Positions 4,469 through 5,026 of a stretch of 5,026 bases of DNA are shown piece after piece. The notes under the pieces were generated by a model. It was not told the origin of the DNA, did not search any database, and worked only from the letters and a program-made list of their open reading frames with translations. Position numbers and translations under genes: made by a program. Origin of the DNA: Opitutia bacterium UBA957. Its GTDB lineage: Bacteria; Verrucomicrobiota; Verrucomicrobiia; Opitutales; UBA953. How positions within the stretch are numbered: position 1 is the stretch's first letter; every line of letters starts with the position of its first letter. Where the stretch lies: NCBI GenBank assembly GCA_002293065.1, contig DBCN01000041.1, positions 1-5,026 on the forward strand, in the 5' to 3' direction.

Positions 4469-5026
4469 CTACAGCTCCTCGATGTTGGCTCGGAGCTCGG
4501 CGGCTTTCTTCCGGATGGCGGCCTGCTCGGCGGGGGGCATCTGCGCGGCTTGCCGCACGGCCATCCCGACGCGTGGGTTATTCAGGAAACGGTCCTGATG
4601 TCGCAGCCAGAAATCCCAATAGAAGGCGTTGAGCGGACAAGCGAGCGGGCCCATGCGGTCCTTGGGGTCATACGGGCAACCGCCGCAGTAGTTCGACATC
4701 TTCGAGACATAACTGGCCGCACAGCAGTAGGGCTTGCTGGCGAGGAATCCCCCGTCCGCGTGTTGGCTCATGCCGATGACGTTCGGTAACTCGACCCATT
4801 GGAAGGCATCGATGTAGACGCCGAGGTACCACCGTTCGACCTCCGCGGGATCGACGCCGGCGGTCAGGCAGAACGACCCGATGACCATGAGGCGCTGGAT
4901 GTGGTGCGCATACGCGGTCTGCAAGGATTGCCCCACGGAGTGCCGCAGGCAGTTCATCTTCACCTTCCCGGTCCAAAACCACGACGGCAACGACAGCGTG
5001 TGGCCGAGGCCATTGGCCGTGGCATA
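4469..5026 (-). CDS. FeS-containing PhrB-type cryptochrome/photolyase, C-terminal part (cut by window end)
   Basis: The frame stays open to the window edge, so the 185 residues seen are the C-terminal third or so of a protein that is usually about 500 residues; the true start lies beyond 5026. It belongs to the photolyase-related (DPRP) family of FeS bacterial cryptochromes/photolyases, FAD enzymes that use light to repair (6-4) photoproducts. FAD-domain features are GHTLSLPSWFWTGKVKMNCL, AYAHHIQRLMVIG, WYLGVYIDAFQWVELPNVIGMS, SKPY and ACPLNAFYWDF. Four cysteines fit the [4Fe-4S] ligands: one in MNCL (codon 4949-4951), two in YCGGC and one in ACPL. Their spacing of 88, 3 and 13 equals Agrobacterium PhrB C350/C438/C441/C454 as I recall it, and the HH pair falls at H365/H366 of that numbering. 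This supports an active (6-4) enzyme, though the antenna and lesion-binding parts are out of view. The tail after about residue 150 is a charged, Ala-rich helix. Confidence 0.9.
   Translation of the reverse strand, partial: YATANGLGHTLSLPSWFWTGKVKMNCLRHSVGQSLQTAYAHHIQRLMVIGSFCLTAGVDPAEVERWYLGVYIDAFQWVELPNVIGMSQHADGGFLASKPYCCAASYVSKMSNYCGGCPYDPKDRMGPLACPLNAFYWDFWLRHQDRFLNNPRVGMAVRQAAQMPPAEQAAIRKKAAELRANIEEL

Noticed and set aside
4299..4598. Plus-strand open frame reading the 24-base repeat as an 8-residue peptide repeat
   Set aside because: More than a third of it is antisense to the photolyase gene, it begins inside rlmI in another frame, and beyond the repeat the translation has no protein character.

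Overview
This GC-rich window carries five protein genes and repeat-rich spacers. The best fit is a member of the PVC superphylum, probably Verrucomicrobiota and perhaps an Opitutae relative. This rests on the secreted cytochrome c next to a sorbosone-dehydrogenase-like beta-propeller with a DxDxDGxxD loop and a C-terminal domain of a type I associate with these bacteria, plus pyrimidine-rich leaders without Shine-Dalgarno motifs. The assignment is inferred from protein style, not from a marker gene.

Layout. Positions 1-97 are a C-rich leader of degenerate 7-base repeats. Positions 98-940 encode a secreted monohaem cytochrome c with a C-terminal domain of unknown function. It overlaps by 4 bases (GTGA) a periplasmic PQQ/sorbosone-dehydrogenase-like protein (937-2433). 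The two look like a coupled redox pair: the propeller protein oxidises a sugar or alcohol and the cytochrome takes the electrons. Positions 2434-2719 hold no gene but contain two strong palindromes, a weaker degenerate one, an 8-base repeat array and a second C-rich 7-base leader. Next come ppnP (2720-3034, nucleoside phosphorylase) and, 60 bases on, an RlmI-type 23S rRNA m5C methyltransferase (3095-4306). The convergent spacer 4307-4468 has a 24-base tandem repeat, a third palindrome and more 7-base repeats. The minus-strand gene at 4469-5026 is the C-terminal part of an iron-sulfur PhrB-type photolyase, cut by the window edge.

The genes are mostly recognisable. The less expected content is between them: a small family of palindromes (two copies are 29/31 identical in opposite orientation; a third keeps the same asymmetric layout with compensated stem changes and supplies the stop codon of the dehydrogenase gene), and C-rich heptad arrays running up to the ATG of two genes, each with a canonical G-quadruplex motif on the template strand. 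No mobile-element gene, CRISPR array, tRNA or rRNA was seen.
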